64,000 bases of DNA from Candidatus Roseilinea sp. NK_OTU-006 (GTDB taxonomy: Bacteria; Chloroflexota; Anaerolineae; J036; Brachytrichaceae): positions 268,665 through 332,664 of the forward strand of contig NZ_JAAFGM010000001.1 in assembly GCF_012931985.1 (NCBI RefSeq). The letters run 5' to 3'. Made by a program: the position numbers and the translations under genes. Under the pieces are notes generated by a model. The model was given only the letters and a program-made list of their open reading frames with translations. It had not been told where the DNA came from and did no database searches. Each line of letters begins with the position of its first letter. Positions within the stretch are counted from its first letter, which is position 1. Positions 42,616-52,103 of this stretch are shown piece after piece.

Positions 42616-43869
42616 ATGGACTCCCTCCCTCAAGACCTCCTCGCGGCAATCGCGCGCCAGGTCGGCACGCCCTGCTATGTGTACGACCAGGGGCGCATGG
42701 CGCAGAACTACGCGCGCTTGGCCGAAGCGCTGGTGCCCAGCGCGGAGGTTGGGCGCGTTTGCTACTCCGTCAAAGCCAACAGCAACCTATCGGTGCTGCG
42801 GCTGATGCGCAACCTGGGCGCCGGCTTCGATGTGGTGAGCGGCGGCGAATTGCAGCGCGCGCTGCTGGCCGGTGCAACGCCGGATAGCATTGTGTTCGCC
42901 GGCGTGGGCAAACGCGACGATGAACTGGTCGCCGCGCTGGATGCCGGCGTCAGTTGGATCAACGTCGAGAGCGCCCAGGAGCTGCGTGTCCTAAACGACT
43001 TGGCAACAGCGCGCGGCGTTGTTCGGCGCGTCGCCCTGCGGATCAACCCCGGCGTTGACCCACATACCCATCGCTATCTCGCCACCGGCAAGCGGGCCAG
43101 CAAATTCGGCCTCGAGACCGAGGAAGCGCTTCGGCTGGTCGCTCATCGCGCAGATTACCCTGGCATCCGCATCGAGGGCGTCCACATCCATATCGGCTCG
43201 ATGGTGAGCGACGCCAGGCCGTATTTAGACGCCATGCAGGTTGCGCTCGCCGTCGTTGCACAGTATCGGGCGCTAGGCGCAACGATCACGACGCTGAACC
43301 TGGGCGGCGGCTTTGGCGTGGCTTATCAGCCCGATCAAGCCGAGGCGCCCATCGAGGCCATAGCACGCAACATCCTGCCGCTGGCGCGCCAGGCCGACCT
43401 ACGCCTGCTATTCGAGCCAGGCCGCGCCATTGTGGCCGACGCCGGCGTGCTGCTCACCCGCGTGCTCTACACGAAGACCAACGGCGATACACGCTACGTC
43501 GTGGTGGATGCTGCGATGAACGACTTGATTCGCCCGGCGCTCTATGGCGCGGCGCACCGCGTGTCCTGCGTTAAAGGGCCAGCGGTCACCGACGTCGGCG
43601 GTTTGGCGCACGACGATCTGACGCCGTGCACCGTTGTGGGGCCGGTGTGCGAGAGCGGCGACGTGTTGGCCGAAGGCGTGGTGCTCCCAGAGCCACGGCG
43701 CGGTGACCTGTTGGTGATCCATCACGCCGGCGCATACGGCATGAGCATGGCCAGCAATTACAACGCCCGCCCGCGCGCCGCCGAGGTGCTGGTCGCAGAC
43801 GGCCAATGGAAGGTGGTTCGTAGGCGAGAAAGCATAGAAGACCTGGTGGCGCACGAAGTAGAATGCTAG
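42616..43869 (+). CDS. lysA: Diaminopimelate decarboxylase
   Basis: 417 residues. The PLP lysine is in YSVKANSN. GFDVVSGGEL, HIHIGSMV, LNLGGGFGV, EPGRAIVADAG, CESGDVLAEG and the C-terminal AYGMSMASNYN complete the fold III decarboxylase pattern. It makes L-lysine from meso-diaminopimelate. No other lysine gene is next to it. It is divergent from the DUF3592 gene. Confidence 0.95.
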   Translation: MDSLPQDLLAAIARQVGTPCYVYDQGRMAQNYARLAEALVPSAEVGRVCYSVKANSNLSVLRLMRNLGAGFDVVSGGELQRALLAGATPDSIVFAGVGKRDDELVAALDAGVSWINVESAQELRVLNDLATARGVVRRVALRINPGVDPHTHRYLATGKRASKFGLETEEALRLVAHRADYPGIRIEGVHIHIGSMVSDARPYLDAMQVALAVVAQYRALGATITTLNLGGGFGVAYQPDQAEAPIEAIARNILPLARQADLRLLFEPGRAIVADAGVLLTRVLYTKTNGDTRYVVVDAAMNDLIRPALYGAAHRVSCVKGPAVTDVGGLAHDDLTPCTVVGPVCESGDVLAEGVVLPEPRRGDLLVIHHAGAYGMSMASNYNARPRAAEVLVADGQWKVVRRRESIEDLVAHEVEC

Positions 43870-43898
43870 GCCGAGCTGGTTGTTGAAGTGGCTGGATC

Positions 43899-44492
43899 AT
43901 GTCTGTGCAAAAAACCCCCGACCGCCGCGGCGGCGTGGATCACCCAAAGATTCACTGGGAGGAAGATTTAAGGCCGTTCAGGCGTCTTCCGCGGCAACCA
44001 CGCGACTACCCACAACAGCGCGTGCCGGCCATCATCCCGATGGCGATCAGTTTCGCCCTGGTCGGCGTCGCCTGCTTTTTGGCCGCGTCGTTCGTCAACC
44101 AGAACCGTCCGGCGTTGAACTTCAGCGCGCCCACCGCGACGATCCAGGTCATCTTCCCCACGCCGACAGAGGAGATTCCGCCGACGGCGACGCCTTACGT
44201 CGCGCCAACCGACCCGCCGACTCCAGAGCCGACGGCCCTTACCGAGGGGCAGCCGGGCGTGATCGGCGTGGGCGTCCGCGTGGTGATCTTCGGCACCGGA
44301 GGCAACGGCTTAAACTTCCGCCGCGAACCATCAATTTCGGCGGAGAAGATTCGCAGTTTGCCCGATGGCACGATTTACGAAGTCGTCGGCGGGCCGCAGG
44401 AGAACGGAGGCTTCGTATGGTGGCAGTTGCGCGACCCCAGCGATGGGACGATTGGCTGGGGCGTGCAGAATTACCTGCGCCCCACGCCGTGA
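43899..44492 (+). CDS. Membrane-anchored protein with one SH3 domain
   Basis: 197 residues. A cytoplasmic, Arg/Pro-rich N-terminus (about 45 residues) precedes one transmembrane helix (about 47-66). A Thr/Pro linker (FPTPTEEIPPTATP) follows, then an SH3b domain from about residue 125 with GLNFRREPSISAEKIRSLPDG and WWQLRD. It is probably an envelope protein reaching out of the membrane. Function unknown. The start lacks a clear ribosome-binding site. Confidence 0.75.
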   Translation: MSVQKTPDRRGGVDHPKIHWEEDLRPFRRLPRQPRDYPQQRVPAIIPMAISFALVGVACFLAASFVNQNRPALNFSAPTATIQVIFPTPTEEIPPTATPYVAPTDPPTPEPTALTEGQPGVIGVGVRVVIFGTGGNGLNFRREPSISAEKIRSLPDGTIYEVVGGPQENGGFVWWQLRDPSDGTIGWGVQNYLRPTP

Positions 44493-44514
44493 GCGCTGGC
44501 GCATCGCGGCAGGG

Positions 44515-45858
44515 TTAGGTGGGATAGGTGGCGAGGCGCTTCTCGGCCACGCGCTGGTTCAGACGTTGCAACCGGCGCGCAATCTCGGCCTTGACGCGCG
44601 GCAGATCAATGGTCAGCAGCCGACCGTAGCGCATCAGCAATTTGCCGTCGCAGATCACCGTGTCCACGTCGCCGGCGCGGGCGGAATAGACGAGGTTGGC
44701 GATTGCGTCGTAGCGCGGAAAGAGGTGTGCGCCGTCTTGGCGCAGCAGGGCGATGTCGGCCAGCTTGCCCTCGGCTAACTCGCCGATGTCCGGTAGGTGC
44801 AACGCCGCCGCGCCGCCGGCGAACGCGATCGCCAGCACTTCCTGCAGCGGCATCGTAGTCGAGTCCCTCGCCGCCTGCTTCTGGTCGAGCGCCAACAGGC
44901 GCATCTGCTCGAGCACATCGAGCGTGTTGCTGCTCACGACGCCGTCGGTGCCAATGCCCACGACGATGCCGGCTTCGCGCATGGCACGCACGGGCGCCGT
45001 GCCCATCGCCAGCTTCATGTAGGTCTTTGGACACTGCGCCACCGCCACGTCGTAATCCTTGAGCATCGCAATATCTTCGGGCGTCAGGCCGATGCCGTGA
45101 GCCAGCAACACCGGCACATCCAGTACGCCGGCCTGTTGCAACAGGGCCGGCGGGGTCACGCCGTGTTGCTTCAAGCTGAGCGCGACCTGATCGTGCGTCT
45201 CGCTGCAATGAATGTGGATGCCTGTGTTCAGCGCTCTGGCGCGCTGCGCGGTAAGCGCCAGGAAGTTGCGATCGCATAGATAGGGTGAATGCGGCGCAAG
45301 CCATGTGGTGATGCGCCCGCCGGCGCCGCCCTGCCAGCGCTGCGCGAACGCCACGGTCTGGTCCAGTTTCCTCTCGCCCTCGTGACCGAAAACGGCCCAA
45401 CCAATGTTGGCGCGCATGCCGGATTCGGTTACCGCCTCGGCGATTTGGTCGCAGAAGAAGTAATGATCGGCAAACGTCGTTACCCCGCTTTGGATCATCT
45501 CCGCGATGGCCAGCAGCGCGCCCCAGTAAATGTCCTCCGGCTCCTCATTGCTCTCCAGCGGCCAGATGTAATCGTTGAACCAGGACTCGATGGTGACGTC
45601 CTCAGCTAAGCCGCGGAAGAGCACCATCGGCGCGTGCGTGTGGCAGTTGATCAAACCGGGGATGGCGAGCAGGCCGCTGGCGTCAATGACCTCGCGCGCT
45701 TGGGCGCGGTCAATGGCTTCGGCAGGGGAGATCGCGGCAATGCGGTTGCCGGTGATGGCAATGTCGCGATCGTTGACGACGATGTATCGGCTGTCCTGAC
45801 GAACCAGCACGTCGCAGCCGACAACGAGCAGATCGAACGTCGAGAGCGTCTGTAGCAT
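44515..45858 (-). CDS. Amidohydrolase (MTA/SAH deaminase or related chlorohydrolase type)
   Basis: 447 residues. The metal site appears as NCHTHAPM, HIHCSETHDQ, AHGIGLT and GTDGVVSSN, and PGLINCHTHAPMVLFRG is typical of 5'-methylthioadenosine/S-adenosylhomocysteine deaminases. Guanine deaminase or another N-ethylammeline-like role is possible. TATACT lies seven bases before ATG 45858 and fixes the start; sequence open further upstream is the antisense of the next gene. Confidence 0.85.
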   Translation of the reverse strand: MLQTLSTFDLLVVGCDVLVRQDSRYIVVNDRDIAITGNRIAAISPAEAIDRAQAREVIDASGLLAIPGLINCHTHAPMVLFRGLAEDVTIESWFNDYIWPLESNEEPEDIYWGALLAIAEMIQSGVTTFADHYFFCDQIAEAVTESGMRANIGWAVFGHEGERKLDQTVAFAQRWQGGAGGRITTWLAPHSPYLCDRNFLALTAQRARALNTGIHIHCSETHDQVALSLKQHGVTPPALLQQAGVLDVPVLLAHGIGLTPEDIAMLKDYDVAVAQCPKTYMKLAMGTAPVRAMREAGIVVGIGTDGVVSSNTLDVLEQMRLLALDQKQAARDSTTMPLQEVLAIAFAGGAAALHLPDIGELAEGKLADIALLRQDGAHLFPRYDAIANLVYSARAGDVDTVICDGKLLMRYGRLLTIDLPRVKAEIARRLQRLNQRVAEKRLATYPT

Positions 45859-45865
45859 CAACTGG

Positions 45866-45871
45866 AGTATA
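45866..45871 (-). promoter_or_regulatory. -10 box TATACT seven bases before the amidohydrolase gene
   Basis: Minus-strand TATACT, N7, ATG at 45858. It is another leaderless candidate. Confidence 0.55.
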
Positions 45872-45924
45872 TTCAGCTCGTTCCGCTGAGCAACGCTGCT
45901 GTTCGTCAACAATCGCACCGGCCA

Positions 45925-48423
45925 ATGCGCCTCGATAACCTCCTGCGCTTCGACTACTGGAGCGATGGCTCCGTTACCGTGCAGCCCGCCGGACCGTTGA
46001 TGTGGCTGGTCGTGGCGATTGGGCTGCTGGGTTGCCTGGCTGTGGGGGGGTTGAGGCGCAGCGGGCGCACGCCGCGCGATGCCGCCTTCGCGTGGATCGT
46101 TGCAAGTGGGCTGATCGCTCTGGTCGGGCTGGGACGGCTGTTTGCGATTCCTGTGCTTGGCCTGCGGGCCGGCTGGTTGATTGCAGCGTTGCTGGCGCTG
46201 GTGCCGCCGGCGAAGCGCGCACTCGGTCGCGCGCGGGCCGATGGGCTTGTGGCCGATTGCCTGCGCGCGCTGTCGTTCGGCCCACCACGGGCAGCCGGCG
46301 ACTGGAGCATAACGACTGCAGCGCTGTGGATGGCCGCCCATTTGTTTGGCCTGGCCGTCGTCCTGGCTAACCTGCATCTGCCTGTTCTGCTGGCCCCGGC
46401 GCTGCTGGCGTTTCTGCTTGTGCCGTTCACCCTCTCGACGGCGCTGGATCGAGCGCGCCGGCGCTCGGTTCAGTTTTGGGCGCTCTCGTCACTGTCGCCA
46501 TTGACGATTGCCTACCTGACGACTTGCCTGAGCTTTGGGGGCGTGCGATTCAAGGGCGCGCTCAACGGCGTACTTTCGCCGCTGCTATCGCTCATCGTGA
46601 TGTCGGCGCTGGCGTTCGTGATCGGCGGGCGGTGGGCAGCTCAGAGATTGGAGATCGGGGATTGGGGATTCGTGCGCCGAAGCGCGCTGCTGCTGATAGC
46701 CGCATCCCTCGGTTGGGCGGCCTGGGCGGCTCTGGCGCTGCGCACCCATGGCGTCACCGGCAGCGATCCGTACGCCTACGCGCAGATGGGCGTCGACCTG
46801 GCGACGCGCGGCACAGTACTTCATCCCTTCCCGTTGGCGCGCCTCGCCTATGCGCTGGACATTCCACTGCATCCGGTTGTGCACGTCGGCTATCGCATCC
46901 CAGACGGCAGCCGTTACGAAGCTCCGACCGTCTGGCCGCCGGGCTACGCCGCGTTTACCGGCTTGGCTTATCTGCTCGCCGGTGAGCGCGGCCTGTATCT
47001 CGTCACACCGCTGCTCAATCTGATTGCGCTCATCGTGATCGCATGGTTCGCGCATCACGCGTCACAAATGGCTTATCAGCGGACACCCGCTGAGGATCAC
47101 GTGTCAGGTGCTCAGTGTCAAGCAACGCATGCGCGACAACCGCACGGGCAAGACGAAGCGCGCGCAGCGCCTGATGCGGTTGCAGCCCTCACCGTCTTCT
47201 TCACGGCGACGTCGTACCAGCAGGTGGAATGGCAGATGGTGCCGATGGCCGACATCGCCGCGCAACTGTTCTCGATCCTCGCATTGACGCTGGCCTGGCG
47301 CGCGCGCGGCTCGTTGCTGATGGCTGGACTGAGCGGCCTCGCGCTGGGCGCTGCGTTCGACATCCGCTACACACAAGTGCTGATAGCGCCGGCCATCGCC
47401 CTCGCCCTCGCGCCGGCCTGGCGTGAGACGCGAGAAGCCACACGTGCAACGCTGGGCGGTCCGCTCCTATCTTATGCCTGGCGCCTCGCATCTTGCGCCC
47501 TGGCCGCCTGGATCGCCGCCTCACCCGTCTTGATGTATCACACCACCGTGTTCGGTGGGCCTTTTCACGTCGGTTCGGAGGAGCTGACGAACTTCTCGCT
47601 GGTGCGCCTACCCGAGACGCTGGGCCGCACGACCGATGAGCTGAATCATTACCGCGAGTTCGGCTGGCTTATGCCGTTGATCTTGATCGGCGCTGCGGCG
47701 ATGTGGCGGCGGAGTCGCCGTGCGTTAGCCGTCCTCGCAGCCTACGCGGTCACGCTTTTTCTCTTCCATGTCGCCTATGCCTACCTGCGCCTGCGCGACA
47801 TCCTCTCCCTGTTTCCGGTTTTGCACCTCCTGGCGGCATTCGGCGCGGTCGAGTTGTGGCGCGGCGCCTCCGCCTTGCGCTGCGGGCGCTGCGCCTGGAT
47901 TGCTCAACGCCTGGGCCCGGCGGCTCACTGCGGTGACGCCATCCGTTCAACGCTCAATCAACTGTTAGCCATCGCCGCCATCTGTGCCCTGTCCTACCTA
48001 TTCGTGTTGCGCGCGATGGAAACGCTGGCCTTGCCGGTCACGCGCGGCTTTGGCGCCTTTGGATATCTGGCGCGCGAGCAGCGGCTTTCGTTCGAGCGCC
48101 TGCGCCAGATGACGCCGAACGATGCAGTCATCGGCTGCGCGCTGAACAGTGGGGCCGTGGATTTGCACGCGGGCCGCGCGGCCTTCCGGCCGGCCGTCTG
48201 GACGCCGGACGAACTCATCCGCTTCGTAGACGCGCTGCACGCAGAGGGCCGGCCGGTCTTCCTGCTGGACGACGGGGCAGAACTGCGCGCATCGCTGGCA
48301 ACGTTGCGCGCGCGCTATGCCTTGCGCGAGGTCGGCCGCCTGGACTTGCCCTACTACGAAGCCGTCGGCGGCGGCTCGCAGAACCGGCGCGTGCCGCTCT
48401 TTAAGATCGAAGCGCGCCGATGA
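45925..48423 (+). CDS. Large polytopic membrane glycosyltransferase-like protein
   Basis: 832 residues with about 14 or more hydrophobic segments. The loop GSDPYAYAQMGVDLATRG and the later DIRYTQVLIAP are seen in GT39-like/DUF2029-type enzymes. It would use a polyprenyl-linked sugar outside the membrane. Two low-complexity insertions disturb the pattern: residues about 240-252 (RLEIGDWGFVRRS), matching the small repeat also found in ccmA, and a polar, His/Gln-rich stretch at about 385-415. Both keep the frame. The exact acceptor is unknown. Confidence 0.7.
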   Translation: MRLDNLLRFDYWSDGSVTVQPAGPLMWLVVAIGLLGCLAVGGLRRSGRTPRDAAFAWIVASGLIALVGLGRLFAIPVLGLRAGWLIAALLALVPPAKRALGRARADGLVADCLRALSFGPPRAAGDWSITTAALWMAAHLFGLAVVLANLHLPVLLAPALLAFLLVPFTLSTALDRARRRSVQFWALSSLSPLTIAYLTTCLSFGGVRFKGALNGVLSPLLSLIVMSALAFVIGGRWAAQRLEIGDWGFVRRSALLLIAASLGWAAWAALALRTHGVTGSDPYAYAQMGVDLATRGTVLHPFPLARLAYALDIPLHPVVHVGYRIPDGSRYEAPTVWPPGYAAFTGLAYLLAGERGLYLVTPLLNLIALIVIAWFAHHASQMAYQRTPAEDHVSGAQCQATHARQPHGQDEARAAPDAVAALTVFFTATSYQQVEWQMVPMADIAAQLFSILALTLAWRARGSLLMAGLSGLALGAAFDIRYTQVLIAPAIALALAPAWRETREATRATLGGPLLSYAWRLASCALAAWIAASPVLMYHTTVFGGPFHVGSEELTNFSLVRLPETLGRTTDELNHYREFGWLMPLILIGAAAMWRRSRRALAVLAAYAVTLFLFHVAYAYLRLRDILSLFPVLHLLAAFGAVELWRGASALRCGRCAWIAQRLGPAAHCGDAIRSTLNQLLAIAAICALSYLFVLRAMETLALPVTRGFGAFGYLAREQRLSFERLRQMTPNDAVIGCALNSGAVDLHAGRAAFRPAVWTPDELIRFVDALHAEGRPVFLLDDGAELRASLATLRARYALREVGRLDLPYYEAVGGGSQNRRVPLFKIEARR
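46644..46678. repeat. Small GATTGGAGAT-type repeat inside the membrane glycosyltransferase gene
   Basis: It begins GAGATTGGAGAT and runs on with GGGATTGGGGATTCGT. This shares GAGATTGGAGAT and GATTCGT with the ccmA copy read on the minus strand. It adds about 12 residues in frame. Confidence 0.5.
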
Positions 48424-48454
48424 TTTGCCACAGCTTAAAATCATCGCCAGGTAA

Positions 48455-49390
48455 ATGCGCGACTCACAACTCACAACTCATGACTCACAACTCAAAGCTC
48501 ATGGCTCACAGCTCACCGATCTCGCCATCGTCATCCTGAACTACAACACGCGAGATCTGCTGCGCGATTGCTTACATTCGCTGTGCGCGCAGGTCGGCCT
48601 GCGCTTTGCCGCCTGCGTGGTGGACAACGCTTCGACGGATGACAGCGCCGCGATGGTGAGCAGTGAATTTCCCGCAGTCGCGTTGATCCGCAACGCCACC
48701 AATGCAGGCTTCTCTGCCGGCAATAACCTCGGCCTGCGGCACTTTGGCTTCCCGGCGTGCGGGCGGGCGCGCTATGCCATGTTGCTCAACCCGGACACGG
48801 TGATGCCGCCCGATGCGCTGCGCCGGCTGGTCGCCTTCGCCGACGCTCACCCCGACATCGGGGTCGTGGGCCCGAAGCTGGTGCTCACGGATGGCTCGCT
48901 GGACAAGGCTTGCCGGCGCAGCTTCCCCACGCCGGAGGTGTCGTTCTATCGCTTCGTTGGCCTGAGCAGGCTCTTCCCGCGCAGCAAGCGCTTCGGTCGC
49001 TACAACATGACCTATCTGGATGAGGACGCACAAGCCGATGTGGATTCCGTCGTCGGCGCATGCATGATGCTGCGCGCCGAGGTCATTGCCCGCATCGGGT
49101 TGCTCGATGAGCAATTCTTCATGTACGGCGAGGACCTGGATTGGTGTCTGCGCGCCAAGCAGGCGGGCTATCGCGTGGTGTACTACCCCGATGTGACCGT
49201 GCATCACGTCAAGCGGGCCGCCAGCCGCGCGAGCGTGAAGGCGCAGTACGAGTTCCAGCGCGCCATGTGGCTGTTTTACAAAAAGCACTATCGCGCGAGC
49301 ACGCATCCGCTGGTGGACGGGCTGGTCCGGCTGGGGCTGGCTGTGCGCGGCGGGCCGGCGCTGCTGCGCGAGATGTTGCAGGAGCGATGA
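48455..49390 (+). CDS. Family 2 glycosyltransferase (rhamnosyltransferase-like)
   Basis: 311 residues. The catalytic domain starts at about residue 23 with [39 protein letters not shown] and [15 protein letters not shown] complete the WcaE/rhamnosyltransferase-type GT2 pattern. Residues 4-24 are three 7-residue repeats ([21 protein letters not shown]) coded by 21-bp tandem repeats and are not part of the fold. AGG before the ATG is a weak ribosome-binding site. Confidence 0.85.
   Translation: MRDSQLTTHDSQLKAHGSQLTDLAIVILNYNTRDLLRDCLHSLCAQVGLRFAACVVDNASTDDSAAMVSSEFPAVALIRNATNAGFSAGNNLGLRHFGFPACGRARYAMLLNPDTVMPPDALRRLVAFADAHPDIGVVGPKLVLTDGSLDKACRRSFPTPEVSFYRFVGLSRLFPRSKRFGRYNMTYLDEDAQADVDSVVGACMMLRAEVIARIGLLDEQFFMYGEDLDWCLRAKQAGYRVVYYPDVTVHHVKRAASRASVKAQYEFQRAMWLFYKKHYRASTHPLVDGLVRLGLAVRGGPALLREMLQER
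48461..48523 (+). repeat. 21-bp tandem repeats at the start of the GT2 gene
   Basis: Units 48461-48481 and 48482-48502 match in 18 of 21 positions, and a third, more diverged unit follows. Each codes for seven residues in frame. Confidence 0.7.
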
Positions 49391-49418
49391 TCGCGATGAC
49401 GGAGAGGAGACGACCGAG

Positions 49419-49676
49419 ATGACCCCTGAGCAGATGTATCCGTTTCGCATGTTCGGCGTCGCCATGACGACGTTCATCTTGTTGTGCGGCTTGGCCGTGG
49501 TGCTGCGGCCCAAAAAGAAGATCGTCTCGCCCGGCCACCGCATCGGCAACTTCATCATCTGGATGCTGGGCGAGAAGAACGGCATGCGCATCATCCGGCT
49601 GTGTGGCTGGGCGATGGCGCTCGGCGGTGCCGTGGGATTGATCTCGGTGTTGAGCGCGCTGCTCGGTTCGCCATAG
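49419..49676 (+). CDS. Small membrane protein with two helices
   Basis: 85 residues. Helices lie at about 11-30 and 61-82, separated by a basic stretch (RPKKKIVSPGHR). A GGAGAGGAG ribosome-binding site is about nine bases upstream. It follows the GT2 gene by 28 bp and precedes dus. Not recognised; possibly an envelope accessory protein. Confidence 0.6.
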   Translation: MTPEQMYPFRMFGVAMTTFILLCGLAVVLRPKKKIVSPGHRIGNFIIWMLGEKNGMRIIRLCGWAMALGGAVGLISVLSALLGSP

Positions 49677-49762
49677 CCGACCGACGCGCAAGATAGGCGC
49701 GGCGGCGATGTGAGCGGGCGCATCGCCGTGGGCCATCCTCAATCGTGGGAAAATGCGCGGCG

Positions 49763-50809
49763 ATGCAGCCGACGTTCTACGTTCGGGATGTGCCGGTATA
49801 CGGCGACCTGATCCTGTCGCCGATGGACGGGTTTTCCGACTTGCCCTACCGGCTGATCTGCCGCGAATACGGCAGCGCGATGAGCTACACCGAGTTCACG
49901 TCATGCGAGGCCATCCTGCGCGACGCTCGGCCGGCCCTGCGCCAGCTCGACTACGACCCGCGCGAAAAGCCCCAACTCACCTTCCAGATCTTCGATAGCG
50001 ACGAAGACCGCATTGTGGCCTGCGCGCAGAAGATCGAGCAGCTCGGCCCCGGCATCATTGATCTGAACATGGGGTGCTCGGTGAGCAGCGTGAGTGGCCG
50101 CGGCGCAGGCGCCGGCCTGCTGCGCGACCCGCAAAAGATCGCGCGCATCTTCAACCGCCTGAGCAAAGCGGTGCGCGTGCCGGTCACGGCTAAGATTCGC
50201 CTGGGGTGGGACGCGCGGTCTCGCAACTACCTGGAGGTGGCCAGGATCCTCGAAGACAACGGCGCGTCGCTGATTGCCGTGCACGGCCGCACAAAAGAGC
50301 AAGCCTACAAAGGCGTTGCCGACTGGGACGCCATCGCCGAAATCAAACAGGCCGTCAAGATTCCGGTGATCGGCAACGGAGACGTGAAGACCGTCGCCGA
50401 CATCGCGCGCATCAAAGCGCACACCGGCTGCGATGGCGTGATGATCGGTCGCGCCGCAATCGGCAACCCCTGGATATTCCAACGCAAAGACCGCCACGAG
50501 GTCACCGTCCAGGAAGTGATCGCGTTGCTCAAGCGTCACCTGCGCGCGATGATTGCGTATTACGGCGACCACGGCCTGATCCTCTTCCGCAAGCATGCCG
50601 TGAAATACATGCAGGGCATGCCGCATGTGGCGGCGCTGCGCGCACAACTCGTCACGTGCGAAAGCGTCGGCGCGTTCCATGAACGGGTGGATGAATTCCA
50701 GCGACGCTACGAGCAAGGCGTCTTGCCCGATGAGGCATACGAAACCGCCCCCGTTCCGGAAGAGGAAGTCGAGTGGTCGTGCGAGCGGACCGCTGTCGCA
50801 TGCGCGTAA
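49763..50809 (+). CDS. dus: tRNA-dihydrouridine synthase
   Basis: 348 residues. It reduces uridines in the tRNA D-loop with FMN. LSPMDGFSDLPYR, the DLNMGCSVSSVSGRGAGAGLL segment with the catalytic Cys, the lysine in TAKIRLGWD, AVHGRTKEQAY and VIGNGDV are present. The residue after the catalytic Cys is Ser and not the usual Pro. ATG 49763 fits the family; an in-frame GTG at 49745 is less likely. The last ten bases overlap the GT4 gene. Confidence 0.92.
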   Translation: MQPTFYVRDVPVYGDLILSPMDGFSDLPYRLICREYGSAMSYTEFTSCEAILRDARPALRQLDYDPREKPQLTFQIFDSDEDRIVACAQKIEQLGPGIIDLNMGCSVSSVSGRGAGAGLLRDPQKIARIFNRLSKAVRVPVTAKIRLGWDARSRNYLEVARILEDNGASLIAVHGRTKEQAYKGVADWDAIAEIKQAVKIPVIGNGDVKTVADIARIKAHTGCDGVMIGRAAIGNPWIFQRKDRHEVTVQEVIALLKRHLRAMIAYYGDHGLILFRKHAVKYMQGMPHVAALRAQLVTCESVGAFHERVDEFQRRYEQGVLPDEAYETAPVPEEEVEWSCERTAVACA

Positions 50810-51906
50810 CGCTGATCTCCAAGGCGCTGGTGGTCGGCGCATATCAGCGCAAGTGTGAACTCCTGGCGGCGCATCCTGGCGTTGCGCTCACGGTGCTCGT
50901 CCCGCCGTCGTGGGGCAACCAGCCGCTCGAACGCGCCTATGCCAACGGCTACGCGCTGCAGGTCATCCCGATCCGCTTCAACGGCAATTTTCACCTGCAC
51001 TATTACCCCACTTTGCCTCGGGCGCTGGCGCAACTGCGGCCGGACGTGGTGCACGTTGATGAGGAACCTTACAACTTGGCGACGTGGCTGGCCGTGAAGG
51101 CAGCGAGGGCGCTTCGGCCGTCGCCGCGCGTCGTCTTCTTCTCCTGGCAGAACATTCGGCGGCGCTACCCGCCGCCGTTCAGTTGGATGGAACGCAGTGT
51201 GCTGCGAACAGCCGACGCCGCCCTCGTCGGCAGCGAGTCGGCTTGCGTGGTGTGGCGGGCCAAAGGGTTTACCCGGCCGATCCATGTCATCCCCCAGTTT
51301 GGCGTGGATGAGCAGACGTTCGCCCCGCCGGATGAGCGGCGCAACGGCGAGGCGTTCGTCGTCGGCTACGCCGGCCGGCTGGTGCGCGAAAAGGGTGTGG
51401 ACGTATTGATCTGCGCCTTCGCCCGCTTGCCGAATTCAGCGCGCCTGCTCATCGTCGGCGCAGGGCCGGAGCTAAATGCCTTACGCGCATTGGCGCAGCA
51501 GTTGCGCGTTGCCGAGCGTGTGACGTTTTGCCCGTCGCTGCCGTCTACCCACATGCCGGAGTTCTATCGCGCGCTCGACGCCTTCGTGTTGCCCTCGCGC
51601 ACCCTGCCCAACTGGAAGGAGCAATTCGGACGCGTGCTCGTCGAAGCCATGGCGTGTGGGGTGCCGGTGATCGCCTCATCTTGTGGGGAAGCGCCCAGCG
51701 TTGTGGGCGACGCCGGCCTCATCTTCGACGAAGCGGACGATGCAGCACTCGCCGATTGCCTCACGGCGCTGATGGCGCAGCCTGACCGGCGCGCAGAACT
51801 CGGGCGACGTGGGCGCGCCCGTGTGCTCGCCCATTTCACGATGCGCCACATCGCCGATCGCACCGTGGAAGTCTATCGAGCGCTCTGCGCTGACGCGGGG
51901 AGATGA
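50800..51906 (+). CDS. Family 4 glycosyltransferase
   Basis: 368 residues with two Rossmann domains of the GT-B fold. The C-terminal half has VGYAGRLVREKGVDVLI and EQFGRVLVEAMACGVPVIAS, the donor-binding signature of GT4 enzymes. It would add a sugar to a lipid-linked or secreted glycan in the cytoplasm. The start at 50800 overlaps the dus stop by ten bases, so the genes are co-translated despite unrelated roles. Confidence 0.88.
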   Translation: MRVTLISKALVVGAYQRKCELLAAHPGVALTVLVPPSWGNQPLERAYANGYALQVIPIRFNGNFHLHYYPTLPRALAQLRPDVVHVDEEPYNLATWLAVKAARALRPSPRVVFFSWQNIRRRYPPPFSWMERSVLRTADAALVGSESACVVWRAKGFTRPIHVIPQFGVDEQTFAPPDERRNGEAFVVGYAGRLVREKGVDVLICAFARLPNSARLLIVGAGPELNALRALAQQLRVAERVTFCPSLPSTHMPEFYRALDAFVLPSRTLPNWKEQFGRVLVEAMACGVPVIASSCGEAPSVVGDAGLIFDEADDAALADCLTALMAQPDRRAELGRRGRARVLAHFTMRHIADRTVEVYRALCADAGR

Positions 51907-52007
51907 GCCGGCGACCCACCGACCATGACCAGCCTTTTGCGCATCGGCCGCATGCCTCGCGCCACCCGGCCCAACCACGAAGGCGCCGCGCCGCAGGCGT
52001 GAGACAT

Positions 52008-52038
52008 GGGCAGGCGCGGGCGTGGCCTGCGCCTGCCC
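52008..52038 (+). terminator. GC-rich hairpin after the GT4 gene
   Basis: A perfect 10-bp stem GGGCAGGCGC/GCGCCTGCCC with an 11-base loop lies 100 bp after the gene. Without a T-run, termination is only possible. The remaining 51907-52082 shows no gene. Confidence 0.35.
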
Positions 52039-52082
52039 GCGACCAGAGGCCGGCAACGAACATGAGCGCGAGGGGAGAGATG

Positions 52083-52088
52083 TATAAT
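52083..52088 (+). promoter_or_regulatory. -10 box TATAAT of the tRNA-Val gene
   Basis: Perfect TATAAT with its last base 16 nt before the mature 5' end of tRNA-Val. The -35 region is not well conserved. Confidence 0.65.
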
Positions 52089-52103
52089 TAGCTCGCAAAC
52101 AGC

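Noticed and set aside
49901..50842. 313-codon minus-strand frame opposite dus
   Set aside because: Antisense of a conserved tRNA-modification gene.
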